The notes beneath the pieces were generated by a model, which was given only the letters and a program-made list of their open reading frames with translations, was not told the origin of the DNA and made no database searches. Both the position numbers and the translations under genes were made by a program. Positions 1 through 8,528 of a DNA stretch of 26,157 bases are shown piece after piece (the first letter of the stretch is position 1; each line of letters begins with the position of its first letter). The DNA is from Atribacterota bacterium (GTDB taxonomy: Bacteria > Atribacterota > Phoenicimicrobiia > Phoenicimicrobiales > Phoenicimicrobiaceae), in assembly GCA_030666935.1 (NCBI GenBank), contig DAOUWX010000007.1:1-26157 (forward strand), read 5' to 3'.

Positions 1-34
1 AAATTTCGAGCTTAACTCATCTTTATTATTATAT

Positions 35-45
35 ATCACCTCCTT
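35..45 (-). promoter_or_regulatory. Strong Shine-Dalgarno of a gene beyond the left edge
   Basis: On the minus strand this reads AAGGAGGTGAT, a near-perfect match to the 16S anti-SD, so another minus-strand gene probably begins here and continues out of the window. No clear start follows. The ATG at 20 reaches a stop after two codons. The only open frame passes through a GTG at 39-37 that overlaps the SD itself. The product cannot be named. Confidence 0.45.
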
Positions 46-73
46 TAGTCAATTTTTCTTCTCGGAAGTTTAT

Positions 74-1903
74 TTAATAATAGTACCAAATTGACTTGTA
101 TTCTTCGATGTCTTCTCCTCTCTTAGCAAGTTCCTGTAAATATTTAAAAATAGGGAGATCTTTATATATGTATGGCTCAACTGAGGCTATACCTTTTTCC
201 CAGGGATGCCATAAATATATTCTCCGCCCCTCTTTGTTTAATCCTATCAATTCTCTATCTTGCCAGGCCCTAATGTGGTTTTTACCTAATCGAGGGACAT
301 TAAAAACCGGTTCATCAGTCCTGAATTGACCCGGTAATAGTCGGGCTTCCTCTTTTCTCTCTTGCCACAGGCGAGCAACGGGGACGAGATAATCTTTAGT
401 CTCTGTTTTTCCTTTAGGATAAAAAGTATAATAAGGATCTACTCCTGCCTTCTTCATCGCTATCCTCGCTGCTGCATTCTGGAATCTTCTGCTGGTTTCC
501 AGGGTATAAACTAATTGATTGTAAACATATATGCCCTGTCTTCTAAACTTCATCACTGCCTCAGCTAATTCCGGAGTAACTTCAGAGGCTCCTTCGATAT
601 GAGTAACTACACAGATATTTCTTTTTCCCGGTTTTAGATAACTCCCGATTAACTTAGTTAACTCATCAGTTATCCTCATGGGAAGAGTAACCGGAGTTCT
701 GCTTGCCCATCTTATATTTATCACATGTTCCATCTGGCATAATCTATCCATAATATACTTTATCTTTTCATCACCCAAAGCTAAGGGATCTCCACCGGTA
801 ATTAATACATCTTTCATGGAAGTATGTTTGGCAAACCACTCTAAAGCCTTATCTAGTGATTCATTGCTGGGTATTGCTTCAGGCATCATCGGACCGGTTA
901 TCTCCCAATTTCTCTGACAGTAGACACAAATCTGAGGACAAGTATCATAGGGTTTTAGAATAGATATCATGGGATATCTTCTGGTAATCAATTCTTCCGG
1001 TGAAGTATCATGTTCACCCATGAAATCAAAGTAATACGACCTTTCTTTGCGGTGTTCCTTCATTAAGGTCACATAGTGCATGGGAGGAATTACCTGAGAT
1101 CTTACCTGATAATCATATTTTCTATCACTGCGGGAGAAATCAAATAAAGAAAGATAATAAGGGGTAATGCCAAAAGGTATTTTATTTTCAATTGCAATCT
1201 CAATAGCTTTAATATCATCTTTTGTAAGAGGAATTAATTTTTTAAGATTTTCTAAATCATCCTTGTCTTGGAATATGTGTTTCAAATGCCAATAGTAGTC
1301 ATTCCAATCATCCAAGCTTGCTCCAAAATAATCTAATATTTTCTTGCGATTTTCTTCTCTTTCTTTAATCAGTTCATTATCACATCCGGAAGGATAACGT
1401 TCGATAAAATTATGAACTTTTTCATAAAGTTTATCCAAATAATTCGAACGAGATGTTCCCGCTTCTCTCCCTTTAATCTCAGCAAAGTCTGCTATTTTGA
1501 CCCCATCTTTTTCCAGCAATGGCCTTAGCCATCCTGAAGAAATATCTGCCTTGCCCTTTATAGCTTTAAAAAGGTGAATAAATTCTTCCAAAAAACCATC
1601 GTCTACTTCTTCGGTTATCTTTTGGTTATCTTTAGCAAGACTCCATAAATAATCTAAAGTACTAAAACCAGCGATCTTCTCATTCCGGAGGGAAATAAGG
1701 TTATTGAATACCTTTATCGCCTCTAAGGCGGTAGCATATTCTAATTTATGTAAAACTTCCTTTCCTTCTCTATATTTCCATTCCAAGTCTTTAGAAAATT
1801 TAAAAAGTTTTTTCCTTGCTTCTTCTAAATTTTCACATTCTTTTAATAATTTGAAAATTTCCGGATTCTTTCTCCATAGCTTTTCAATTAGGCTCTTATT
1901 CAT
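74..1903 (-). CDS. KamA-family radical SAM protein (lysine 2,3-aminomutase-like, substrate unknown)
   Basis: A 609-residue cytosolic radical SAM enzyme related to lysine and glutamate 2,3-aminomutases, which move an amino group using a 4Fe-4S cluster, SAM and PLP. The cluster motif CxxxCxxC is C322, C326 and C329 (CPQICVYC), and ITGGDPL at 368-374 is the usual SAM-side GGDP motif. It is much longer than classical KamA (about 415 residues), with roughly 270 residues of extra N terminus rich in charged helices. The canonical PGGGGK PLP-lysine motif is absent; NVPRLGKN (535-542) sits at the matching place, so K541 is the likely PLP lysine (inference). The start is ATG, with AAAGGGGAAAG upstream. 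It is downstream of an RpiR-type regulator and may be controlled by it. Family assignment is firm; substrate is not. Confidence 0.85.
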   Translation of the reverse strand: MNKSLIEKLWRKNPEIFKLLKECENLEEARKKLFKFSKDLEWKYREGKEVLHKLEYATALEAIKVFNNLISLRNEKIAGFSTLDYLWSLAKDNQKITEEVDDGFLEEFIHLFKAIKGKADISSGWLRPLLEKDGVKIADFAEIKGREAGTSRSNYLDKLYEKVHNFIERYPSGCDNELIKEREENRKKILDYFGASLDDWNDYYWHLKHIFQDKDDLENLKKLIPLTKDDIKAIEIAIENKIPFGITPYYLSLFDFSRSDRKYDYQVRSQVIPPMHYVTLMKEHRKERSYYFDFMGEHDTSPEELITRRYPMISILKPYDTCPQICVYCQRNWEITGPMMPEAIPSNESLDKALEWFAKHTSMKDVLITGGDPLALGDEKIKYIMDRLCQMEHVINIRWASRTPVTLPMRITDELTKLIGSYLKPGKRNICVVTHIEGASEVTPELAEAVMKFRRQGIYVYNQLVYTLETSRRFQNAAARIAMKKAGVDPYYTFYPKGKTETKDYLVPVARLWQERKEEARLLPGQFRTDEPVFNVPRLGKNHIRAWQDRELIGLNKEGRRIYLWHPWEKGIASVEPYIYKDLPIFKYLQELAKRGEDIEEYKSIWYYY

Positions 1904-1992
1904 TTTAATTTATCTTTCCCCTTTCAAAAAATAATTTATTTATAATGTTTATTTCTTTAATATTAAGTTAGAATAATTTTATAATATAAATT

Positions 1993-2865
1993 TTAATAAA
2001 ATACCTTATACTTTTCCCAAATTTCTTCTAATTCAGATAAAGATTCTAAGTTCTCCTTTCTTCTTCTTACTCCTACTGCAGTAACTAAAGCATTTATCAG
2101 ACTCAAAGGTGCAGCAAAAGAATCAATAAATGAATTTAGATTGCTATTAGCAAATACACTTACATCAGCTAATTGAGCTAAAGGAGATAATACACTATCG
2201 GTAATTGCGGCTGTCTTTGCTCCTTTCTTTTTGGCATATTCCATAATTTCCACAGTCTGCAAAGTATATCGAGGAAAAGTAATACCTATTATCAGATCTT
2301 TTTCATTTATATTAATCAATCTTTCGAAGAGATCGCTAACTCCAAAAGTGATAGTAGTTACATTTTTTAAAATCAAATGGAGGGTGTAACCCATAAAGTA
2401 AGCTAAAGAAGTAGCAGTTCTCAGGCCTACAATATATATACAATCTGCATTCAACATTTCTTCTACTAATCTATTAAAAGATTCTCGAGATATACTATCC
2501 ATAGTTTTTTGGATATTATCGATATCATTACGGAAAACTTCGTATAGAATGCTTTCCCCGCCGTTAGCTATTTTTATAGACCTTTTTAGTCGGCTAACAG
2601 TATTTAATTTGTCCTTGATTCTATTCTGTAAGTCTTTTTGTAAAGCGGGATAACCTTCGTAGCCTAAAAAATCAGCAAATCTTACAACAGTAGACTCGCT
2701 AACTCCCACTACTCTTCCTAAGTTCGCGGCAGTAAAAAAAGCAGCTTTATCGGAATGTTTCAATAAATAGGTAGCAATTAATTTTTGACCTTCACTGAAT
2801 TTTTTATAATTATCTTTTATGCGGGAAGGTAAATCAATATAATTTTTCTCTTTCTTAGGATTCAA
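1993..2865 (-). CDS. MurR/RpiR-family transcriptional regulator (HTH + SIS)
   Basis: A 290-residue DNA-binding regulator. Residues about 10-85 form the RpiR-type helix-turn-helix (AANLGRVVGVSESTVVRFADFLGYEG is the recognition region). Residues about 125-265 form a SIS domain, which in this family senses phosphosugars (YIVGLRTATSLAYFMGY, DLIIGITFPRYTLQTVE). The start is TTG at 2865, preceded by GGGGAGATATAAA at good spacing. The upstream gap carries an extended -10 promoter and an inverted repeat next to it, suggesting autoregulation. Neighbours are a KamA-like enzyme and FchA, not sugar genes, so the effector is unclear. Family certain, target unknown. Confidence 0.9.
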   Translation of the reverse strand: MNPKKEKNYIDLPSRIKDNYKKFSEGQKLIATYLLKHSDKAAFFTAANLGRVVGVSESTVVRFADFLGYEGYPALQKDLQNRIKDKLNTVSRLKRSIKIANGGESILYEVFRNDIDNIQKTMDSISRESFNRLVEEMLNADCIYIVGLRTATSLAYFMGYTLHLILKNVTTITFGVSDLFERLININEKDLIIGITFPRYTLQTVEIMEYAKKKGAKTAAITDSVLSPLAQLADVSVFANSNLNSFIDSFAAPLSLINALVTAVGVRRRKENLESLSELEEIWEKYKVFY

Positions 2866-2914
2866 TTTATATCTCCCCAGATTTTAATTATTAAAGGGTG
2901 ATGATAATGCAAGA

Positions 2915-2943
2915 ATTGCACCAATGCATTTTTTTAGTGCAAT
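2915..2943. promoter_or_regulatory. Candidate operator of the RpiR-type regulator
   Basis: A perfect 7-bp inverted repeat, ATTGCAC (2915-2921) and GTGCAAT (2937-2943), with a central ATGCAT palindrome offset to one side. It lies between the -10 box and the start of the regulator, where binding would block transcription. Assignment as an operator is inference. Confidence 0.4.
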
Positions 2944-2960
2944 ATTCCCATCTATTATCT

Positions 2961-2969
2961 AGTATACCA
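2961..2969 (-). promoter_or_regulatory. Extended -10 promoter for the RpiR-type gene
   Basis: The minus strand reads TGGTATACT: TG-N-TATACT, a good extended -10. No convincing TTGACA-like -35 is seen about 17 nt upstream, as is usual for extended -10 promoters. Confidence 0.4.
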
Positions 2970-3052
2970 CATAAACTTAAAAAATCCTTCTTTTTTTTAA
3001 AAATAATTTAATATTTTTTATTTTAATGAGCTCTTATCTTTAAATATTTTTT

Positions 3053-3679
3053 TTATCTTATTTTCTGCTCTACTATTTCCAATACTTTTTCTTTCTGTCC
3101 TTTTCCTTTTAATAATATTTCTTTTATGGAAGAGGAAAGCTCTTCTCTTATTTTTTCATCTTTAATCATTTTCAAATTTATCTTCACATTTAATATAGCA
3201 CTTTCCAAAGCAGCTTCTGCCATTAAGACCGCGACTCCGGCATCACTTACCACATTAATATTACCTTTTTCAGCAACTTCTTTAGAAAGGCTCAGTACGT
3301 CCAGACATTTGTAAGCTACTTTAAGAGGAACTTTTGCTGCTTCAATTAGTGATTCTTGTATCTTCTCTGCCCTTATCTTTTTTTCATCTTCGGTTTCCTT
3401 AGGCATCTTGTAAGTAGACATAAAATTATTGAAAACTTTAACATCCTCTTCTATCAATTGACTTAATTCATAACGTAATTTTTCCGAAGAACTTAAAATT
3501 TTCTTAATATCTTCTTCCACATCTTCATATTTTTTCTTGCCTACAGTTAAATTGCCAACCATAGAAATTAAACCTGCCCCCAGTGCACCGGCCAAAGCAG
3601 CCACACTCCCTCCGCCAGGAGTTGGCGAATTAGAAGCTAATTCATCCAAAAAATTACTGATTTTTTTATCGATTAACAT
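3053..3679 (-). CDS. fchA: Cyclodeaminase/cyclohydrolase family protein (FchA/FTCD type)
   Basis: A 208-residue helical enzyme of the formiminotransferase-cyclodeaminase family. Members act as methenyl-THF cyclohydrolase or formimino-THF cyclodeaminase in one-carbon metabolism. The signature is near the N terminus: SNSPTPGGGSVAALAGALG, the folate-site glycine loop, followed by helices with the KVPLKVAYKCLDVLSLSKEVA segment. The frame is open further upstream, but ATG at 3679 is chosen. It has AAAGGATGTGA at ideal spacing, gives the usual family length, and the extra upstream codons would be repeat sequence (GCGTATTGAGTATTGCG). It stands alone between repeat-filled gaps, so cyclohydrolase versus cyclodeaminase cannot be decided from context. 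Confidence 0.85.
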   Translation of the reverse strand: MLIDKKISNFLDELASNSPTPGGGSVAALAGALGAGLISMVGNLTVGKKKYEDVEEDIKKILSSSEKLRYELSQLIEEDVKVFNNFMSTYKMPKETEDEKKIRAEKIQESLIEAAKVPLKVAYKCLDVLSLSKEVAEKGNINVVSDAGVAVLMAEAALESAILNVKINLKMIKDEKIREELSSSIKEILLKGKGQKEKVLEIVEQKIR

Positions 3680-3707
3680 TGATATCACATCCTTTATTGT
3701 TTGGCTT

Positions 3708-3922
3708 CGAGTATCGCGTATTGAGTATTGCGTTTGTTTTCCCCTCACCCTAACCCTCTCCCCCCGAAGGGGAGAGGGAATAAAGATTCCGTATCCTTTA
3801 ATTCATTCTGTATACTATATATTAATTGATCCTTTATTTTTTTAACTAATTAACCAGATAACTAAGTAACTAATTAACTCTTTCTGTTCTTTGCTATATA
3901 CGATATACGACATACGATATAT
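3708..3922. repeat. Mosaic of intergenic repeat words upstream of fchA
   Basis: In order: a GTATCGCGTATTGAGTATTG block (3711-3737); a GC-rich hairpin element (3741-3818, described separately); a TTAACTAATTAACCAGATAA block (3840-3882); and a CGATATACGACATACGATAT block (about 3898-3922). Each block type recurs in other gaps of this window. No gene is seen here. Confidence 0.6.
3741..3818. repeat. GC-rich hairpin repeat, intact copy
   Basis: Contains a perfect 10-bp stem, CCCTCTCCCC (3754-3763) and GGGGAGAGGG (3769-3778), with the 5-nt loop CCGAA. A gap-free degenerate second copy lies at 19261-19338. It resembles the CCCTCACCC...GAAGGGGAGAGGG elements common in intergenic DNA of many bacteria. 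It is not followed by a T-run on the minus strand, so I do not call it a terminator. Confidence 0.7.
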
Positions 3923-3925
3923 GCT

Positions 3926-4318
3926 TCATTTTATTAGATCAGGGTTTTCGTTTTTTATATATTCTATTAATTTATTTAAATCAACGGTATCAATTAATAC
4001 TTTTCTGCCCTTCCATCCCCTCATAAAATATACTAAAGATTTCTCTACGCTTTCTCTAATCTCTACAGAGTTCATTTCTTTAAAATTAAGCCTATCTTTT
4101 CTTTTCATTAAAAACAAAGTCGTAGTAGTGATTAATATTCCTTTCTTATCAATAATTATTTCAGTTTTATTAGACACAACTAATATAAAGAAAAACCCTA
4201 AAACCAATAAAATGGTTTGATGACTGATAACTCCCCATATCATTAAAATAATTCCCACCAATAAAGAAGAATATTCCAACCACTTCTTGGTTTCTTTGGG
4301 ATTATAAGTTTTAATCAT
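3926..4318 (-). CDS. Small two-helix membrane protein, possibly PH-like
   Basis: A protein of 130 residues that I cannot name. Two hydrophobic helices near the N terminus (LLVGIILMIWGVIS and ILLVLGFFFILVV) are followed by a soluble beta-rich segment (KTEIIIDKKGILITTTTLFL...KDRLNFKEMNSVEIRES). This layout resembles the bacterial PH (YdbS/bPH2-like) membrane proteins, an inference from layout only. Two ATGs lie 12 nt apart. I chose the one at 4318 because GGAG overlaps the first and is spaced correctly for the second. The gene sits between prfB and fchA with repeats on both sides, probably its own transcription unit. Confidence 0.6.
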   Translation of the reverse strand: MIKTYNPKETKKWLEYSSLLVGIILMIWGVISHQTILLVLGFFFILVVSNKTEIIIDKKGILITTTTLFLMKRKDRLNFKEMNSVEIRESVEKSLVYFMRGWKGRKVLIDTVDLNKLIEYIKNENPDLIK

Positions 4319-4340
4319 TTTTATCTCCATTAAGCTAAAT

Positions 4341-4378
4341 CAATTGCCCAATTTACCAATTATCCAATTAACCAATAA
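4341..4378. repeat. AATTGG-type intergenic repeat
   Basis: A run of CCAATT words (CAATTGCCCAATTTACCAAT and onward). The same word family, in opposite orientation, fills 14590-14633. Confidence 0.5.
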
Positions 4379-4477
4379 ATAAAAAGATGAGAAGAGGTGA
4401 CCAACTCACATTAACAACAATTCAAGAACTATCATTTGTTACTTATGGATAAACCTTTCTTGTTTTAGCAATATGAT

Positions 4478-5579
4478 TTAATCTTTTTTCCTGTTCTTTA
4501 AGTAAGCTTCGATAAAGCAATTTATTTCGCCATCCATAATTGCCTGCAGGTTTCCGCTTTCCACTTCTGTTCGATGGTCTTTCACCATCTGATAGGGATG
4601 AAATACATAAGAACGTATCTGACTTCCCCAAGCAATATCTTTCTTTTTCCCTCTAACTTCTTTTAAATCTTTTTCTTTTTCTTGCTGGTAATGTTCAAAC
4701 AATTTTGCCCGTAAAATATTCATTGCAGTCATTTTGTTACTGTATTGTGATCTTTCATTTTGACATTGTGCTACAATATTGGTAGGTAAATGGGTTATTC
4801 TCACTGCAGAATCAGTGGTGTTAACATGCTGACCTCCCGCTCCTGTAGCTCGATAAGTATCTATCCTTAAATCTGATTCCTTAATCTCAATCTCTACTTC
4901 TTGATCAATTTCAGGAATAACCTCTACCGAAGCAAAAGAAGTGTGTCTTCTTCTATTAGCATCAAAGGGAGAAATTCTAACCAGGCGGTGTATTCCTTTT
5001 TCTGCTTTTAAATATCCAAAAGTGTAGTTGCCACTAATAGTGAAAGTAACATTCTTTATCCCGGCTTCATCACCGGGTGAGATCTCTATTATCTTGGCAA
5101 TATACTTATTTTTCTCTGCCCATCTCAGATACATCCTCAGTAACATTTCAGCCCAATCCTGAGATTCTGTGCCACCGGCACCTGGCCGAATAGTAGCTAT
5201 GGCATTATTGGCATCATATTTACCATCAAGCAAAACAATTAATTCTTTTTTTTCAATATCTTTTTCTAAAACTTTTATTTTTTGTTCTATCTCCTCCCAA
5301 ATTTCTTTCCTGTCTTCTTCCAGATTGAGCTCTAAGAGTATTTCTAATTCTTCTAAGTTATCTTTTAACTTATTAAATTCGCCTATAGTATCTTTTAACT
5401 CCTTAACTCTTCTTGTAACTTTCTGAGCTTTTTCCTGATCAGACCAGAAAGAGTCTTGGGACATTTCTTTTTCTAATTTTTTTACTTCTCTCTCATTTGC
5501 AGATAAGTCAAAGATAAGTCCCCATTTCGTCAATTTTTTTATGAATCTGCTCCAGCTTATTTTGTAATTCCTCTGTCAT
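4478..5579 (-). CDS. prfB: Peptide chain release factor 2, with programmed +1 frameshift
   Basis: RF2 recognises UGA and UAA and triggers peptide release. The gene starts at ATG 5579 (RBS AAAGGTGG), reads 23 codons to an in-frame TGA at 5510-5508, then continues in the +1 frame to 4478. Together this gives 366 residues, the usual RF2 length (E. coli 365). The slip site reads TATCTTTGAC, the classical CUU-UGA-C autoregulatory signal. After the shift come a coiled-coil N-terminal domain, the RF2 anticodon tripeptide SPF (about 203-205) and the catalytic GGQ (about 248-250, TGAGGQHVN). A call that skips the frameshift would begin at 5533 and lose the true N terminus. It lies downstream of secA, the common low-GC order. 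Identification is certain. Confidence 0.97.
5507..5516 (-). other. RF2 programmed +1 frameshift site
   Basis: Minus strand TAT CTT TGA C. tRNA-Leu on CTT slips to TTT when RF2 is scarce, so the T at 5510 is skipped and GAC is read. A G-rich stimulator (ATGGGGA) lies upstream, one codon (ACT) further away than in the E. coli gene (AGGGGGTATCTTTGAC). Confidence 0.93.
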
Positions 5580-5762
5580 TCTATCCACCTTTCTTTCTAT
5601 TTCCTTCTTCTCTTAATTTTAGTTTTTTAATTCCGGTAAATTTTTCTCACTTTTCCCTAAAATAAAATTAGATTACTCCGTTATTAAAATCCTGATAAAT
5701 AATTTAATTTATAATTTTTTTATTGGGCGAAATAATCGTAAAAAGATTCTTATCTAATTGTA

Positions 5763-8312
5763 TTATATATTTTTACCGCAACAATGTTTATACTTTAATC
5801 CACTACCACAAGGGCAAGGGTCGTTTCTCCCTATCTTTTTCTTCTTTTGCTCTTCTTTTTCCTTAAATCTTTTCCCTTTAACAATAGGGGATTTTTTTGT
5901 TTTACTGCTAATTATAGGAGCGGGTGTTTCTCTTCTTGCCTGACGAAACCCTTGAGACTCTTCTGTTTTAAGCCTGACTTTATAAATAAATTTTACTACT
6001 TCTTCTTTTATACTATTAATCATATCTTGAAACATATTATTGGCTTCAAAATGATATTCCATCAATGGGTCTTTCTGTCCGTAAGCTCTTAGTCCTATAC
6101 CCTGTTTTAATTCATCTAAACGTCGTAGATTGTCTTTCCATTCCCGATCTACCACCCGAAGAACAATCATCGTTTCAATTTGTCTCATCAAAGGTGGTGT
6201 AAATTCTTTTTCTCGTAATTCATATACCTCAAAAGCTTTTTCTGTTAAAACGTCCTGTAATTTTGGAATAGACAATTTAATTATTTCTTCTTTGGGGATA
6301 ACTAATGAAATAGAGAAGATTTGCATAACATGATCTTTAAGCCCTGACCAATCCCACTCTTCAGGATAAATTTCTTTATTGGAATAATTTTTCAAGATAT
6401 TTTCGATAGTGTCTTTTACCATTACTAAAATATGTTCTTTAACATCTTTACTCTCTAATACCATTCTCCGTTGCTCATAGATTACTTTCCTTTGATATTC
6501 CATTTCATTATCAAAATCTAAAAGCTGTTTTCTTATCTCAAAATTTCTTCCCTCTACTTTTTTCTGAGCACTCTCTATCGATTTAGTAACCAAAGGATGC
6601 TCAATGGGAACATCCTCCTCCATGCCTAATTTTTCCATAATTCCAGAAATCCGATCAGAACCAAAGAGCCGCATGAGGTCATCTTTTAAGGAAAGAAAGA
6701 AGCGGGATGAGCCTGGGTCTCCTTGTCTTCCTGATCTACCTCTTAATTGGTTATCTATACGCCTACTCTCATGTCTTTCCGTTCCAACTACATGTAGACC
6801 TCCTAATTTAGCTATCCCTTCACCCAGGACAATATCAGTTCCTCGTCCAGCCATATTAGTAGAAATAGTTACATTTTTACCCTGACCTGCTTGAGTTATT
6901 ATCTCTGCTTCTCTCTCGTGATTTTTTGCATTTAAGACATTATGTCCAATATTCTCTTTTTTTAACAATCTACTTAGTATTTCTGATTTATCAATCGATA
7001 CTGTCCCTACTAAAATAGGTCTTCCCATCTTATGAACTTCAACTATCTCTTTAATAACTGCTTTGAACTTTTCTATTTCAGTCCTATAGATAACATCTGC
7101 ATAATTATTTCTGACTAATTTTTTATTAGGAGGGATTACCACTACTGGTAGATTATAGATATGGATAAATTCCTCCTCTTCAGTCTTGGCAGTACCGGTC
7201 ATACCACTAAGTTTTTTGTATAATCTAAAATAATTCTGGAAAGTTATGGTAGCCAGAGTTTGATTTTCGCGAGCAATCACTACTCCTTCTTTTGCCTCAA
7301 TAGCTTGATGAAGACCATCACTGTATCGTCTCCCAAACATTAATCTTCCAGTAAATTCATCTACAATAATCACTTCTCCATCTTTCACTATATAATCAAC
7401 ATCTTTTTTAAATAACCTTTGTGCTTTTAGGGCTTGGATAATATGATGTTGTACATTCATATTTTTCTCATCATATAGGTTATTTATCTGTAACAATCCT
7501 TCGATGCGGCTAACCCCTTCTTCTGTTATAGTAACCGTCTTTTCCTTTTCATGTACTTTGTAATCTGCCTCTTTCTGTAATCGAGTGGCAATCCTGTTTA
7601 CCTGCTGGTATATTTTGGTTGACTCCTCAGAAGGGCCAGAAATAATCAAAGGAGTCCTGGCTTCATCGATTAAAATACTATCTACTTCGTCAAGAATAGC
7701 AAAATGATAACCTTTTTGAACTACATCTTCCAGACGAACTGCCATATTACCTCTTAAATAATCAAAACCAAATTCATTATTAGTCCCATAGGTTATATCT
7801 GCTTCATAAGCTTTTTTCCTTTCATCGATTGCCATATCATGTTGAATTAAGCCCACTTTTAATCCTAAAAATTCATAAATTTCTCCCATCCAATATCTAT
7901 CTCGTTTCGCTAAGTAGTCATTTACGGTAACGATATGTACACTTCTACCACTTAAAGCATTGAGATAAGCGGGCATGGTAGCCACTAAAGTTTTACCTTC
8001 TCCGGTAGCCATCTCGGCTATCTTTCCCTGATGTAAAACAATCCCTCCAATAAGCTGAACATCGAAAGGCCTCATCTTGGTAACTCGTTTGGCTGCTTCC
8101 CGAACGACTGCGAAAACCTCGGGGAGAATATCATCCAGAGTTTCCTTTTTGTTTAATCTCTCCCTAAATTCAGGAGACTTGTTTTTTAATTCCTCATCAT
8201 TTAATTTTGAAATATCTGGTTCATAGCTGTTTATCTTTTCTACAATAGGTTGCAGTCTTTTTAATTCCTTTTCGTTAGGGTCTCCAAATATCTTTTTTGT
8301 CCAGTCAAACAT
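5763..8312 (-). CDS. secA: Preprotein translocase ATPase SecA
   Basis: The 849-residue motor that drives unfolded secretory proteins through SecYEG. Nucleotide-binding domain 1 has Walker A MATGEGKT (101-108) and DEVD (208-211), followed by the preprotein-crosslinking domain. Domain 2 carries the NMAGRGTDI and QLRGRSGRQGDPGSSRF motifs, then the helical scaffold and wing. The extreme C terminus is the zinc-binding SecB/ribosome tail, C833-x-C835-x8-C844-C845 (CPCGSGLKYKHCC), after a basic linker. It starts at ATG (MFDWTKK) with GGGAAAGGAC upstream. prfB follows about 180 nt downstream. All key motifs are intact. Confidence 0.98.
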   Translation of the reverse strand: MFDWTKKIFGDPNEKELKRLQPIVEKINSYEPDISKLNDEELKNKSPEFRERLNKKETLDDILPEVFAVVREAAKRVTKMRPFDVQLIGGIVLHQGKIAEMATGEGKTLVATMPAYLNALSGRSVHIVTVNDYLAKRDRYWMGEIYEFLGLKVGLIQHDMAIDERKKAYEADITYGTNNEFGFDYLRGNMAVRLEDVVQKGYHFAILDEVDSILIDEARTPLIISGPSEESTKIYQQVNRIATRLQKEADYKVHEKEKTVTITEEGVSRIEGLLQINNLYDEKNMNVQHHIIQALKAQRLFKKDVDYIVKDGEVIIVDEFTGRLMFGRRYSDGLHQAIEAKEGVVIARENQTLATITFQNYFRLYKKLSGMTGTAKTEEEEFIHIYNLPVVVIPPNKKLVRNNYADVIYRTEIEKFKAVIKEIVEVHKMGRPILVGTVSIDKSEILSRLLKKENIGHNVLNAKNHEREAEIITQAGQGKNVTISTNMAGRGTDIVLGEGIAKLGGLHVVGTERHESRRIDNQLRGRSGRQGDPGSSRFFLSLKDDLMRLFGSDRISGIMEKLGMEEDVPIEHPLVTKSIESAQKKVEGRNFEIRKQLLDFDNEMEYQRKVIYEQRRMVLESKDVKEHILVMVKDTIENILKNYSNKEIYPEEWDWSGLKDHVMQIFSISLVIPKEEIIKLSIPKLQDVLTEKAFEVYELREKEFTPPLMRQIETMIVLRVVDREWKDNLRRLDELKQGIGLRAYGQKDPLMEYHFEANNMFQDMINSIKEEVVKFIYKVRLKTEESQGFRQARRETPAPIISSKTKKSPIVKGKRFKEKEEQKKKKIGRNDPCPCGSGLKYKHCCGKNI

Positions 8313-8388
8313 AATTGTCCTTTCCCTTTTATTCTACTATTTGAAATTTTGTTTTTATACTACAAATTATTCGCTTGGGATTGTTATT

Positions 8389-8508
8389 AGTGAGTTGGTT
8401 AATTAGTTGCCTGGTTACCTGGTTCAATTGCAATGATATTTCTATTTTTTTAATTATATCTTTTGTTTTCTTAACTGATTAACCAGTTAACTAAGTAACC
8501 AACTCACT
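8389..8508. repeat. Imperfect long inverted repeat of TTAACCAGTTAACTA-type words
   Basis: The left arm (8389-8424) and the reverse complement of the right arm (8473-8508) match at 29 of 36 positions by hand alignment. The spacer is 48 nt. It lies between the DUF5317 gene and secA and could fold as a long hairpin in the transcript or in single-stranded DNA. Confidence 0.6.
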
Positions 8509-8528
8509 AATTCCCAACTCGATACTAA

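Noticed and set aside
3680..3748. Longer N terminus of FchA starting at 3748
   Set aside because: The extra codons are repeat sequence, and ATG 3679 has a proper RBS and gives the family length.
3741..3778. GC hairpin as a rho-independent terminator
   Set aside because: No T-run follows on the minus strand, and it lies upstream of fchA within a repeat that recurs elsewhere.
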